Source of the DNA: Shinella sumterensis
GTDB taxonomy: Bacteria; Pseudomonadota; Alphaproteobacteria; Rhizobiales; Rhizobiaceae
DNA: 64,000 bases
NCBI RefSeq assembly: GCF_004514425.2
Contig: NZ_MYFN02000007.1
Coordinates: forward strand, 62,001-126,000
Direction: 5' to 3'
The notes beneath the pieces were generated by a model. The model saw only the letters and a list, made by a program, of their open reading frames with translations. It was not told where the DNA came from and made no database searches. This document shows, piece by piece, positions 8,185-17,537 of the stretch; position 1 is the first letter of the stretch; every line of letters begins with the position of its first letter. A program made the translations under genes and the position numbers.

Positions 8185-9576
8185 TCAACGCGCGGCGAGC
8201 GCCGCAAGAATCCGCACCCAGGAGCGGATACCCTTCTCGAAGGAGCGCAACTCGTATTTCTCGTTCGGCGAATGGATGCGGTCGTCCGCCAGGCCGAAGC
8301 CGACGAGAAGCGAATCCATGCCAAGCATCTTCTGGAAATCGCCGACGATGGGAATGGATCCGCCCATGCCGATGATGACGGCGGGATTGGGCCATTCGTC
8401 GGAAAGCGCCGACTTGGCCTTGTTCAGCAGCGTCGAATCGTAGGGCAGCTGGATTGCCGGCGACCCGCCATGGGCGTGGAACGTCACCGAGCAATCGGCC
8501 GGGATCCTGGAGCGCACATAGGCGCGGAAGGCATCACGCACCTGCGCCGGGTCCTGCTTGCCGACGAGGCGGAAGGACACCTTTGCCGAGGCTTCCGCCG
8601 CAATCACGGTCTTGAACCCTTCGCCCGTATAGCCACCGGTGATGCCGTTGACCTCCGCCGTCGGGCGCGCCCAGGTGAGTTCGAGCACGGAGCGGCCCTT
8701 TTCGCCGGAGGGAATGGAAAGCCCGACCTCGCCGAGGAAGCTTTCGGCGGTCTTGCCGAGCGTCTCCCAGGCCGCCTTGATCTGGGTGGGCGTCTCCTCG
8801 ACGCCGTCGTAGAAACCATCCAGAGCGACGCGCCCGGTCTCGTCATGCAGGCCGGCGAGGATGTCCGCGAGGATATGGATCGGGTTTGCCGCCGCACCAC
8901 CGAAATAGCCGGAATGCAGGTCGCGATCGGCCGCCTTGATGACGATCTCCTCGCCGACGAGGCCACGCAGCCCGCCCGAAATGGCCGGCGTATCGCCGTC
9001 CCACATATTTGTATCGCAGACCAGTGCGAAGTCGGCCTTCAGCTCGGCGGCATTGGCCTCGAGGAACGGCTTCAGCGACGGAGAGCCGGACTCCTCCTCG
9101 CCTTCGAAGAGGATGGAAACGCGGCAGGGCAGCGCGCCCACCGTTTCCTTGTAGGCCCGGCAGGCTTCGACGAAGGTCATCAGCTGGCCCTTGTCGTCGG
9201 ATGTGCCGCGGCCCGTGATGACGCGGCGGCCGCCGGCAGCGTCGCGGACGGCCGGCTCGAAGGGATCGTTGTCCCAGAGGTTCAGCGGATCGACCGGCTG
9301 GACGTCGTAATGGCCGTAGAACAGGACATGCGGCGCATCGGGTTTGGCGCCATCGTGATGGGCGACGACCATGGGATGTCCGGGGGTGTCACGCACCGTC
9401 GCGTCGAAGCCGAGCGAGCGCAGTTCCGCCACCAGCCACTCGGCCGCCCGGCGGCATTCGGCCTTGAAGGCCGGATCGGTGGAGATGGACTTGATGCGCA
9501 CCAGTTCGAACAGGCGTTCGAGGCTGGCCGGGACGCCGGCAATGGCGTGATCGAGGACGGGCAGAATGTTGGTCAT
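8185..9576 (-). CDS. M20 family dipeptidase/metallopeptidase
   Basis: A cytoplasmic zinc hydrolase of 463 residues, about the length of carnosinase-type M20 dipeptidases. Metal and catalytic motifs are present: FYGHYDVQP (His ligand and catalytic Asp), GRGTSDDKGQ (bridging Asp), FEGEEESGS (catalytic Glu and ligand) and LVCDTNMWD. The dimerisation or lid region contains LHSGYFGGAAANP. The C-terminal His ligand is in DDRIHSPNEKYE. The ATG at 9576 opens with MTNILP and has GGGGA upstream. Probable role is peptide turnover; the substrate is unknown. Confidence 0.92.
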   Translation of the reverse strand: MTNILPVLDHAIAGVPASLERLFELVRIKSISTDPAFKAECRRAAEWLVAELRSLGFDATVRDTPGHPMVVAHHDGAKPDAPHVLFYGHYDVQPVDPLNLWDNDPFEPAVRDAAGGRRVITGRGTSDDKGQLMTFVEACRAYKETVGALPCRVSILFEGEEESGSPSLKPFLEANAAELKADFALVCDTNMWDGDTPAISGGLRGLVGEEIVIKAADRDLHSGYFGGAAANPIHILADILAGLHDETGRVALDGFYDGVEETPTQIKAAWETLGKTAESFLGEVGLSIPSGEKGRSVLELTWARPTAEVNGITGGYTGEGFKTVIAAEASAKVSFRLVGKQDPAQVRDAFRAYVRSRIPADCSVTFHAHGGSPAIQLPYDSTLLNKAKSALSDEWPNPAVIIGMGGSIPIVGDFQKMLGMDSLLVGFGLADDRIHSPNEKYELRSFEKGIRSWVRILAALAAR

Positions 9577-9708
9577 GGTAGAATCCCCGGAGAATACCGC
9601 GCCGGGCGTGGAAACGCCCGGGCCTTCATGCGGCAAATCAGATATGTTCGTGCCGACATTAGACCGATCGCGTCGGGGAGGGCAAATCGTATAACGCTTG
9701 CGCGACGG

Positions 9709-10149
9709 TCACACGCGCGGATCGCGGCCGAGATTGGCAAGCAGCATGCGCATGTATTCAAGCAGGAGCTCGCGCTCGAAACGACGGAAACCCTGGAAGA
9801 GAGCGTCCTCCGTCTGGCTGGCCGCCGTCATGGCCGTTTCGCGCAGCGCCTTGCCGCGCGGCGTGAGGAAGATGAGTTGCGCGCGCCGGTCGCTGGGATG
9901 ACGCCGGCGCGAGATCAGGCCGTCGCGCTGCATGCGGGCGAGCGTGTTGGCCATCGTCGCCTGCTCGATGTCGAGGCGGTCGAGAAGTTCGCGCTGGGTG
10001 AGGCCGTCGCCGTTCCACAATTCGAGCAGGACGGGAAACTGCCCGGGGGCGAAGCCCGCTCCGTCCGCCCGCGCCTGAAGGGCACGGGACGCCGCCTTCG
10101 CCAGGAGATTGGCGAGGTATGCCGCCGACGCCGTCCGGTCAAAGTCCAT
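9709..10149 (-). CDS. MarR family transcriptional regulator
   Basis: A winged-helix regulator of 146 residues. The helix-turn-helix region spans about residues 45-80 (LTQRELLDRLDIEQATMANTLARMQRDGL). The wing carries the family hallmark RRRHPSDRRAQLIFLT. The gene lies upstream of the M20 dipeptidase on the same strand and diverges from polA. Its ligand and targets cannot be read from sequence. Confidence 0.92.
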   Translation of the reverse strand: MDFDRTASAAYLANLLAKAASRALQARADGAGFAPGQFPVLLELWNGDGLTQRELLDRLDIEQATMANTLARMQRDGLISRRRHPSDRRAQLIFLTPRGKALRETAMTAASQTEDALFQGFRRFERELLLEYMRMLLANLGRDPRV

Positions 10150-10203
10150 GCACGGAAGCTATGCCGGTTGAGGGCAGAAGACAATGCATAGCCTGCGATC
10201 CTT

Positions 10204-10239
10204 GGGCCCGAAAACGAGAAGGGGCCCGAAAACGAGAAG
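10204..10239. repeat. Tandem duplication of an 18-nt unit
   Basis: The unit GGGCCCGAAAACGAGAAG occurs twice back to back with no mismatch, 55 bp upstream of the marR start. A replication-slippage duplication is the simplest explanation. It could alter spacing of a promoter element. Confidence 0.75.
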
Positions 10240-10438
10240 CCGCCGACGACAGGAGGCTTGTCGCGGCGGCTTCTTCGAATTATGGACAAAGGCCCGGAGA
10301 GGGGGATGAGGCCTTTGTCCTTTGTCTGGCGCGGCGGGGGACAGGCCGTGTGCCAGACAACGGCTTTGATCAGGTGCCGTTGATGAATAATTGTGGCTCC
10401 GAATGTGGCTTTTCAAGGGAGCCAAGTGCCCGCCAGAA

Positions 10439-10452
10439 TTACAAATTGGTAA
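10439..10452. promoter_or_regulatory. Shared imperfect palindrome, polA upstream copy
   Basis: TTACAAATTGGTAA, whose exact reverse complement is found at 49053-49066 upstream of the EF-hand gene. It is 93 bp upstream of the chosen polA start. The binding factor is unknown. Confidence 0.35.
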
Positions 10453-10544
10453 CGTTCGCGTGAGGCTTTTCAGCCCCGTGAAAGGCCTTTGCGAGCACAA
10501 TGAAAGATGGACGCGGAAAGCCGCCCGCGCTATCCATTCACCCC

Positions 10545-13532
10545 ATGAAAAAAGGTGATCATCTCTTCCTCGTCGACGGCTCCGGCTTCATTTTCCGCGC
10601 CTTCCACGCCATCCCGCCGCTCAACCGCAAATCGGACGGGCTGCCGGTCAATGCCGTCTCGGGTTTCTGCAACATGCTGTGGAAGATCTTGAAGGATGCG
10701 CGCAACACGGATGTGGGCGTGACGCCGACCCACTTCGCCGTGATCTTCGACTACTCCTCGAAGACCTTCCGCAACGAACTTTATGACCAATACAAGGCAA
10801 ACCGCACCGCGCCGCCGGAAGATCTCATTCCGCAGTTCGGCCTCATCCGCCATGCGACACGCGCCTTCAACCTGCCCTGCATCGAGAAGGAAGGCTACGA
10901 GGCCGACGATCTGATCGCCACCTATGCCCGCCTTGCCGAAGCCGACGGGGCCGACGTCACCATCGTCTCGTCCGACAAGGACCTCATGCAGCTCGTGACG
11001 CAGAACGTCTCGATGTACGACGGCATGAAGGACAAGCAGATCTCCATCCCCGAGGTCATCGAGAAATGGGGCGTGCCGCCGGAAAAGATGATCGACCTCC
11101 AGTCGCTGACGGGCGATTCGACCGACAACGTGCCGGGCGTGCCCGGCATCGGCCCGAAGACCGCCGCCCAGCTCCTGGAAGAGTACGGCGACCTCGACAC
11201 GCTGCTGGCCCGCGCCGAAGAGATCAAGCAGGTCAAGCGCCGCGAGAACATCGTCGCGAACCGTGAACTCGTCCTGCTCTCGCGCCAGCTCGTGACGCTC
11301 AAGACGGACACGCCGCTCGACATGGCGCTCGACGAGCTGATCCTCCACGCGCAGGACGGCCCGCGGCTGATCGCCTTCCTCAAGGCCATGGAATTCACCA
11401 CGCTTACCCGCCGCGTCGCCGAAGCCTGCGATTGCGACGCCGGCGCCATCGATGCGGCCGATGTGCCGGTCGAATGGGGTGCGGAAGCCCATGGCCCCGA
11501 TCTCGACAAGGGCGATGTCGCCGGCCCGGCGCTTGAACTCGACGGCGAGGAGACGGCGGCCGAAGCGGCCGCGACGCTGCTGCCTACCGCCGGCGCGGAC
11601 GCCAACACGCCTAGCGCGCTTGCCCGCGGGCGCGCGGAGCGCTTCTCCGCGGCGCCGATCGACCACGCGGCCTATGAGACGGTGCGCGATCTCGCAAGCC
11701 TCGACCGCTGGATTGCCGCCGCGCGCGAGACCGGCCTCGTCGGCTTCGACACGGAGACGACCTCGCTCGATGCGATGCAGGCGGAGCTGTGCGGCTTCTC
11801 GCTTGCCGTCGCCGACAATGCGAAGGACCCGACCGGTACGGTCATCCGCGCCTGCTATGTGCCGCTCAATCACAAGACCGGCGTCGGCGACCTGCTCGGC
11901 GGGGGGCTTGCGGAGGGCCAGATCCCGATCCGCGCGGCGCTCGAACGGTTGAAGGCGCTGCTGGAGGACCCATCGGTCCTGAAGGTCGCGCAGAACCTGA
12001 AATACGACTACCTCGTCATGCGCCGCCACGGCATCACCATGCAGAGTTTCGACGACACGATGCTGATGTCCTATGCGCTCGATGCGGGCGCCGGCACGCA
12101 CGGCATGGATACGCTTTCGGAGCGCTGGCTCGGTCACAAGCCGATCGCCTACAAGGACGTCGCCGGTTCCGGCAAGGGGGCGCAGACCTTCGACATGGTC
12201 GATATTGCCCGCGCTACCGCCTATGCGGCCGAGGACGCCGACGTGACGCTGCGCCTGTGGCATGTGCTGAAGCCGCGCCTGGCGGCGGAACGCATGACGA
12301 CCGTCTATGAACGGCTGGAGCGCCCGCTGGTGCCGGTGCTGGCGCGCATGGAAGAGCGCGGCATCACCGTCGACAGGCAGGTCCTGTCGCGCCTTTCCGG
12401 CGAGCTGGCCCAGGGGGCCGCCCGCTTCGAGGAGGAAATCTACGAACTGGCCGGCGAGCGCTTCAACATCGGCTCGCCCAAGCAACTCGGCGACATCCTG
12501 TTCGGCAAGATGGGCCTGTCGGGCGCTTCCAAGACCAAGACCGGCCAATGGTCCACCTCCGCGCAGGTGCTCGAGGACCTCGCCGCGCAGGGCATTCCGC
12601 TGCCGCGCAAGATCGTCGACTGGCGCCAGCTCACCAAGCTGAAATCGACCTATACCGACGCGCTGCCGGGCTTCGTGCATCCTCAGACCAAGCGGGTGCA
12701 CACCTCCTATGCGCTCGCCTCCACGACGACCGGCCGCCTCTCCTCCTCCGAGCCGAACCTGCAGAACATTCCGGTCCGTACGGCGGAAGGGCGCAAGATC
12801 CGCACGGCCTTCGTCTCGACGCCCGGCAACAAGCTGGTCTCGGCCGACTACAGCCAGATCGAGCTGCGCGTGCTTGCCCATGTCGCCGATATCCCGCAGC
12901 TGAAACAGGCCTTTGCCGATGGCATCGACATTCATGCGATGACGGCATCGGAGATGTTCGGCGTTCCCGTCGAGGGCATGCCGGGCGAAGTGCGCCGGCG
13001 CGCCAAAGCGATCAACTTCGGCATCATCTACGGCATCTCGGCCTTCGGCCTGGCCAACCAGCTCTCCATCGAGCGCTCGGAGGCCGGCGAATATATCAAG
13101 AAGTATTTCGAGCGCTTCCCGGGCATCAAGGACTATATGGACAGCACGAAGGCCTTTGCGCGCGAGCACGGCTATGTCGAGACGATCTTCGGCCGCCGCG
13201 CGCACTATCCCGAGATCAAGTCGTCCAATCCGTCCGTGCGCGCCTTCAACGAACGCGCGGCGATCAACGCGCCCATCCAGGGTTCGGCGGCCGACATCAT
13301 CCGACGCGCCATGGTGAAGATGGAGCCGGCGCTTGCCGCCGCGGGCCTTTCGGCCCGCATGCTGCTGCAGGTGCATGACGAACTGATCTTCGAGGTCGAG
13401 GACGGCGAAGTCGAAAAGACGATCCCCGTCATCGTCGACATCATGGAAAACGCCTCGATGCCGGCGCTTTCCATGAAGGTGCCGCTGAAGGTGGATGCGC
13501 GCGCCGCCCATAACTGGGACGAGGCGCACTGA
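10545..13532 (+). CDS. polA: DNA polymerase I
   Basis: Repair and Okazaki-processing polymerase of 995 residues. The 5'-3' exonuclease domain (about 1-290) has FLVDGSGFIFRAF, EGYEADDLIA, IVSSDKDLMQLV and GIGPKTAA. The 3'-5' proofreading domain (about 370-580) keeps its acidic motifs (GFDTETTSLD, NLKYDYLVM, AEDADVTLRL), so proofreading looks intact. The polymerase domain has VSADYSQIELRVLAH (motif A), RRRAKAINFGIIYG (motif B) and QVHDELIFEV (motif C). The start at 10545 (MKKGDHLFLVDG) matches what I recall of rhizobial PolA; an in-frame ATG at 10500 would add 15 residues and neither has a strong ribosome site. Confidence 0.96.
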   Translation: MKKGDHLFLVDGSGFIFRAFHAIPPLNRKSDGLPVNAVSGFCNMLWKILKDARNTDVGVTPTHFAVIFDYSSKTFRNELYDQYKANRTAPPEDLIPQFGLIRHATRAFNLPCIEKEGYEADDLIATYARLAEADGADVTIVSSDKDLMQLVTQNVSMYDGMKDKQISIPEVIEKWGVPPEKMIDLQSLTGDSTDNVPGVPGIGPKTAAQLLEEYGDLDTLLARAEEIKQVKRRENIVANRELVLLSRQLVTLKTDTPLDMALDELILHAQDGPRLIAFLKAMEFTTLTRRVAEACDCDAGAIDAADVPVEWGAEAHGPDLDKGDVAGPALELDGEETAAEAAATLLPTAGADANTPSALARGRAERFSAAPIDHAAYETVRDLASLDRWIAAARETGLVGFDTETTSLDAMQAELCGFSLAVADNAKDPTGTVIRACYVPLNHKTGVGDLLGGGLAEGQIPIRAALERLKALLEDPSVLKVAQNLKYDYLVMRRHGITMQSFDDTMLMSYALDAGAGTHGMDTLSERWLGHKPIAYKDVAGSGKGAQTFDMVDIARATAYAAEDADVTLRLWHVLKPRLAAERMTTVYERLERPLVPVLARMEERGITVDRQVLSRLSGELAQGAARFEEEIYELAGERFNIGSPKQLGDILFGKMGLSGASKTKTGQWSTSAQVLEDLAAQGIPLPRKIVDWRQLTKLKSTYTDALPGFVHPQTKRVHTSYALASTTTGRLSSSEPNLQNIPVRTAEGRKIRTAFVSTPGNKLVSADYSQIELRVLAHVADIPQLKQAFADGIDIHAMTASEMFGVPVEGMPGEVRRRAKAINFGIIYGISAFGLANQLSIERSEAGEYIKKYFERFPGIKDYMDSTKAFAREHGYVETIFGRRAHYPEIKSSNPSVRAFNERAAINAPIQGSAADIIRRAMVKMEPALAAAGLSARMLLQVHDELIFEVEDGEVEKTIPVIVDIMENASMPALSMKVPLKVDARAAHNWDEAH

Positions 13533-13539
13533 GCGGTAG

Positions 13540-15348
13540 TTATACCGTCTCGTTCATCTCCGCGTGCCCTGTCTGGATGTTCCAGAGCGTGCGGTAAAGG
13601 CCGGGGCATTCGACGAGCCGGTCGTGCGGGCCGGACTGGATGATGCGGCCATCGTCCATCACGTGGATGGCATCGGCATGGACGACCGTGCTCAGCCGGT
13701 GCGCCACGAGAATGACGGTGCGCTGGCCCTTCATCCTGGCCAGCGAGCGCTGGATCGCCGCTTCGGTCTCATTGTCGACGGCGCTTGTCGCCTCGTCCAG
13801 AATGAGGATGGCAGGATCGATCAGCAACGCGCGGGCAAGCGCGATACGCTGGCGCTGGCCGCCGGAAAGCTTCTGGCCATATTCTCCGATCTGGCTTTCG
13901 TAACCGTCCGGGAGCGCGCGGATGAAGCCGTCGGCCTCGGCAAGCCGGGCCGCCGCCTCGACCTTCTCGCGGCTTGCGGACGGCTTGCCATAGGCGATGT
14001 TGTCGGCGATCGAGCCGGAGAACAGTGTCACCTCCTGCGGCACCCAGGCCATGCTCCTGCGCAGGCGCTCGCCCGACCAATCTGCCAGCGGCACGCCATC
14101 GAGGCGGATCACGCCCTTCTGCGGGCGGATGAACAGGCCGAGCAGCTTGATGAGCGTCGACTTGCCACTGCCTGTCGGCCCGACCAGCGCGACCGTCTCG
14201 CCCGCGCGGATCGCAAGATTGATATCGGTGACGCCGCCGGGGCTGGTCGCATAGCGGAAGCCGACGCCTTCCAATTCGAAGCGGCCGGACACAGGCGCAT
14301 CGTGCGTGCCATGCGGCTCGCCGCGCGGCTCGTCGAGCAGGCGCAGGATACGGCGCGTCGAGGCCATGGCGCGCTCGTAAAGATCGGCGATTTCGGCAAG
14401 ATGAGTCATCGGCCAGAGCAGACGCTGGGTTAGGAAGACGAGCAGGCCATAGGCGCCCACCTGCATCTGGCCAGTCAGCGTCAGCCAGCCGCCGATGAGG
14501 AAGGTGGCGAGGAAGCCGGACAGGATCGCCATGCGGATGATCGGGATGAAAGCGGAGGAGACGCGGATCGCCGCCCGGTTGGCGTCGACATAGGCCCGGC
14601 TTTCCTTGGTCAGGGCCGCCGTCTCGCGGGCCTCCGCACCGAAGGCGCGAATGGTCTGGAGCCCCTGCAGGTTGGTGGTGAGCCGCGCGCCAAGCCCGCC
14701 GGCGCGCGCGCGCACCGCATCGTAACGCGCCTGGGCGCGGCGCTGGAACCAGAAGGCCCCCGCGATGATCACAGGAACCGGCGTGAACGCGACGACGGCG
14801 ATCAGCGGGCTGACGATGAAGAACACCGCCCCGACGAGGATGACGGCGGCAAAGGTCTGGATCAGCTCATTCGCCCCCCGGTCGAGGAAACGCTCGAGCT
14901 GGTTGATATCGTCGTTCAGCACGGCCACGAGATCGCCCGACCGGTTTTCCTCGTAGAAGCTCGTGGGCAGATGCTGGGCATGGTCGTAGCACATAATGCG
15001 CAGGCGATGCTGCACGTCCTGCGCCAGGCCGCGCCACAGGATCTGGTAGAAATACTCGAAGAGCGATTCCCCGAACCAGATGAGGAAGGTGGCGATGCCG
15101 AGCAGCGTCAGCTGATGCACGGGATCGGTGATGCCGACCTGCGCCACGAAGGAATCCTTGCCGCGCACCACCACGTCCAGCGCGATACCGATGAGGATTT
15201 CCGGCATCACGTCGAAGATCTTGTTGATGACGGACGCCGCGACCGCCCTGGTGACGCGGCCTTTCTCCTCGCTGACGAGCGAAAGCAGCACCCGCAGCGG
15301 ATGGCGTCTGCCGGAGGAGAAAGGCGCTGAAGGCGGTGATACGGACAT
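13540..15348 (-). CDS. ABC exporter, fused permease and ATPase (half-transporter)
   Basis: A type IV ABC exporter half-molecule of 602 residues, expected to homodimerise in the inner membrane. The N-terminal transmembrane domain has about six helices (residues 20-320). The nucleotide-binding domain has Walker A GPTGSGKST, Q-loop VPQEVTLF, signature LSGGQRQRIALARALL, Walker B AILILDEATSA and H-loop VAHRLST. It converges on polA with a 7-bp gap. The start at 15348 (MSVSPP) is favoured over 15369. The substrate is unknown. Confidence 0.9.
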   Translation of the reverse strand: MSVSPPSAPFSSGRRHPLRVLLSLVSEEKGRVTRAVAASVINKIFDVMPEILIGIALDVVVRGKDSFVAQVGITDPVHQLTLLGIATFLIWFGESLFEYFYQILWRGLAQDVQHRLRIMCYDHAQHLPTSFYEENRSGDLVAVLNDDINQLERFLDRGANELIQTFAAVILVGAVFFIVSPLIAVVAFTPVPVIIAGAFWFQRRAQARYDAVRARAGGLGARLTTNLQGLQTIRAFGAEARETAALTKESRAYVDANRAAIRVSSAFIPIIRMAILSGFLATFLIGGWLTLTGQMQVGAYGLLVFLTQRLLWPMTHLAEIADLYERAMASTRRILRLLDEPRGEPHGTHDAPVSGRFELEGVGFRYATSPGGVTDINLAIRAGETVALVGPTGSGKSTLIKLLGLFIRPQKGVIRLDGVPLADWSGERLRRSMAWVPQEVTLFSGSIADNIAYGKPSASREKVEAAARLAEADGFIRALPDGYESQIGEYGQKLSGGQRQRIALARALLIDPAILILDEATSAVDNETEAAIQRSLARMKGQRTVILVAHRLSTVVHADAIHVMDDGRIIQSGPHDRLVECPGLYRTLWNIQTGHAEMNETV

Positions 15349-15455
15349 GAGGCAACCTGTTGTCGGCAAGGGACGAGGCGTGGAGGCCTTCGCCTCTATC
15401 CGGGCGGACCGGCGGTTGCAATCTCTTAATCCTGTCTGCGGCCCGGCAGCGCGCC

Positions 15456-15470
15456 TTAACGTCGCCTTAA
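15456..15470 (+). promoter_or_regulatory. CtrA-type box upstream of the GH5 gene
   Basis: TTAA-CGTCGCC-TTAA, an exact match to TTAA-N7-TTAA. It is 48 bp upstream of the GH5 start and 108 bp upstream of the divergent ABC exporter start, so either gene could be the target. Confidence 0.55.
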
Positions 15471-15517
15471 GGCCATCGGAGTGTTATCCCCCGCGACGAA
15501 CGGCACGGAGAAATGGC

Positions 15518-16567
15518 ATGCGATCCTCATCCGGTACGACGCCGGTTCTTCGGCTGGTGGCGGCTATGACGGCAATTGCACTTCCCCTTCAGGCGAGCGC
15601 GGCCTGCCTTTCGGGCATCAATCTCGCGGGCGCGGAATTCGGCCAGGGGCGGGGCACCTACGGCAAGGACTATGCCTATCCTTCCGACGAGACGATCACC
15701 TATTTCGCGGACAAGGGCTTCAATGCGGTGCGCCTTCCGTTCAAATGGGAGCGCCTCCAGCCGCGGCTCAACCGAAGCTTCGACAAGGCGGAGCGCAAGC
15801 GCCTCTCCGATACGGTCAAGGCCCTGCGCAAGGCCGGCATGACGGTCATCCTCGATCCGCACAACTACGCCTATTACGGTGACCAGCAGATCGGTTCGGC
15901 CGCCGTGCCGGACAGCGCCTTCGCCGATTTCTGGAGCCGGCTTGCGGCTGATTACAAGCAGGATGCGGGCGTGCAGTTCGGGCTGATGAACGAGCCGCAC
16001 GACGTGCCGGCGACACAATGGCTTGCCTCCGCCAACGCCGCCATCGCGGCGATCCGCGAGACGGGCGCGAACAATCTGGTGCTGGTGCCCGGCACGATCT
16101 GGACCGGTGCACACAGCTGGGAAGAGGAGCGGGACGGCGGCGCCAACGGCACGGTCATGCTCGGCATCCAGGACCCGGCCGACAACAATGCCTACGAGGT
16201 GCACCAATATCTCGATGGGGATTTTTCCGGCAAGGCGAGCACCTGCGAGCGCGCCGACGATGCCGTGAAGGCCCTGGAGCGCTTCACCGACTGGCTGAAG
16301 CGCAACGGCAAGCGTGGTTTTCTGGGAGAATTCGGCGGATCGGCCGAGCCGGCCTGCCTCGATGGTCTCGCCCGCATGACCGCACTGGTCCATCGCGAAA
16401 ACGCCGTGTGGACCGGCTGGACCTATTGGGCCGCGGGAGACTGGTGGCCGGCCAGCGAGCCACTGAACATCCAGCCCACAGCCGATGGCGACCGCCCGCA
16501 GCTTGCCGCCCTCGTCAGCGGCGGCGCGCTTCCCGCAAAAGCGGGAACCTGCCCGTCGCTGCCCTGA
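15518..16567 (+). CDS. Secreted glycoside hydrolase family 5 (cellulase-like)
   Basis: An exported endo-beta-glucanase-like enzyme of 349 residues. The signal peptide spans about 1-27 (ALPLQASA before ACLSGINLAGAEFG). The GH5 barrel shows VRLPFKWERLQP, VILDPHNYAYYG, FGLMNEPHDVP (acid/base Glu) and GFLGEFGGS (nucleophile Glu), then GWTYWAAGDWW. Both catalytic glutamates are present. The ATG at 15518 has GGAG 7 nt upstream, and the preceding open frame is not supported. A role in cell-wall or exopolysaccharide remodelling or plant-wall hydrolysis is inferred. Confidence 0.92.
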   Translation: MRSSSGTTPVLRLVAAMTAIALPLQASAACLSGINLAGAEFGQGRGTYGKDYAYPSDETITYFADKGFNAVRLPFKWERLQPRLNRSFDKAERKRLSDTVKALRKAGMTVILDPHNYAYYGDQQIGSAAVPDSAFADFWSRLAADYKQDAGVQFGLMNEPHDVPATQWLASANAAIAAIRETGANNLVLVPGTIWTGAHSWEEERDGGANGTVMLGIQDPADNNAYEVHQYLDGDFSGKASTCERADDAVKALERFTDWLKRNGKRGFLGEFGGSAEPACLDGLARMTALVHRENAVWTGWTYWAAGDWWPASEPLNIQPTADGDRPQLAALVSGGALPAKAGTCPSLP

Positions 16568-16598
16568 CCATCACCGCCTCGAAGCGGCGCGCTCAAAA

Positions 16599-16802
16599 TC
16601 AAAAGAAGACGTGTGTCGGCCACTGCACCGGACGACGCGCGGAGGAAAGGCGGCTGCCTTCGAGCGGCAGGGTTTCCTGCGTTCCATCCGCAGCCTCGGT
16701 TTCACTTGAGTTGCCGGCAGACCGGGTGTCTTCGGTCTTCGGCTGAAAGCCGACCGGATAGAGGTTGAAGTAGCCGAGCGTCACGCCACCGAGATACATC
16801 AT
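16599..16802 (-). CDS. Small hypothetical ORF, 67 residues
   Basis: A possible short gene starting at tandem ATGs with GGAAG upstream. On the minus strand TTGACA (16859-16864) is followed 17 nt later by ATGATG, a passable sigma-70 arrangement. The first half (MMYLGGVTLGYFNLYPVGF) is hydrophobic and aromatic, the rest polar. I recognise no family, and the lower half overlaps no other gene. It could be spurious. Confidence 0.3.
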   Translation of the reverse strand: MMYLGGVTLGYFNLYPVGFQPKTEDTRSAGNSSETEAADGTQETLPLEGSRLSSARRPVQWPTHVFF

Positions 16803-16892
16803 GCCATCGCTTCCGTTCTGGTTAAGATCCGGTCATCATCATGGCAAAAACGTGGCGACTGTCAATAGTCCATAAAATTGGTAATCTATTCT

Positions 16893-17537
16893 ATGCTTGA
16901 TGCGGCGTGCCGCGAAGCGCTACGAGACGGCGTGGACGCCACCGGAAACCGCCGCTTGTACACACTCGACCAGACCGAACGTTTCGAGCAGGAGATCCGC
17001 AAGAGCCGGTTCATCGCCATTGGCTGTCCTGTCGACACCGAGGCGGACGCGAAAGCGCGGCTGGCGGAGGTTTCCGATCCTTCCGCCAACCACAATTGCT
17101 GGGCCTGGCGCATCGGCCAGGCCTACCGTTTCAGCGACGACGGCGAACCGAGCGGCACCGCCGGAAAACCCATTCTCCAGGCGATCGACGGACAGGCGCT
17201 GGACCGGACGCTCGTCGTGGTGACACGCTGGTTCGGCGGCATCCTTCTCGGCAGCGGCGGCCTCATCCGCGCCTATGGCGGCACGGCGGCACTCTGCCTG
17301 CGCGCCGCCGCCAAGACGGAATATGTCGAACGCACCACGCTTGCCGTCTCGCTCGGCTTCTCCGACCTCGCGCTGGTCAAGGCCCGGCTTGCCGCCCTGC
17401 CCGGCCTCCTGATGGACGACGAGGCGTTTCACGAGAGCGGCGCACGGCTCGTCTTCCGCGTTCCGGCCGAACAGGCCGAGGAGACCAGCCGCCTTGTCAT
17501 CGACCTGACGAGCGGACGTGCCGAATTCGGCGCCTGA
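16893..17537 (+). CDS. YigZ / IMPACT family protein
   Basis: A cytoplasmic protein of 214 residues. The N-terminal UPF0029/IMPACT domain has the diagnostic HNCWAWRIG, FSDDGEPSGTAGKPIL and RWFGGILLGSGGLIRAYGG. A C-terminal ferredoxin-like DUF1949-type region completes the YigZ architecture. Eukaryotic IMPACT modulates GCN2; the bacterial role is unclear, with links to translation and proline peptidase fusions. The ATG at 16893 is used; TTG at 16878 would add five residues and no ribosome site is convincing. A transfer of start to further inside the gene cannot be excluded. Confidence 0.88.
   Translation: MLDAACREALRDGVDATGNRRLYTLDQTERFEQEIRKSRFIAIGCPVDTEADAKARLAEVSDPSANHNCWAWRIGQAYRFSDDGEPSGTAGKPILQAIDGQALDRTLVVVTRWFGGILLGSGGLIRAYGGTAALCLRAAAKTEYVERTTLAVSLGFSDLALVKARLAALPGLLMDDEAFHESGARLVFRVPAEQAEETSRLVIDLTSGRAEFGA

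Larger units (their letters stand above)
10150..10544. other. Intergenic region marR-polA with a tandem repeat and hairpins
   Basis: It holds an 18-nt tandem duplication (10204-10239), a stem TGGCTCC / GGAGCCA around 10394-10425 with a long loop, and an imperfect palindrome TTACAAATTGGTAA (10439-10452). Part of it may be polA leader. I see no gene in it. Confidence 0.6.

Noticed and set aside
10530-13529. A very long antisense open frame across polA (about 1,000 codons)
   Set aside because: GC-rich codon bias leaves the opposite strand open; the translation is rich in His/Arg/Asp/Gly with no domain, and polA on the other strand is complete.
15128-15517. N-terminal extension of the GH5 enzyme
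   Set aside because: It would overlap the divergent ABC exporter gene and place the signal peptide internally.
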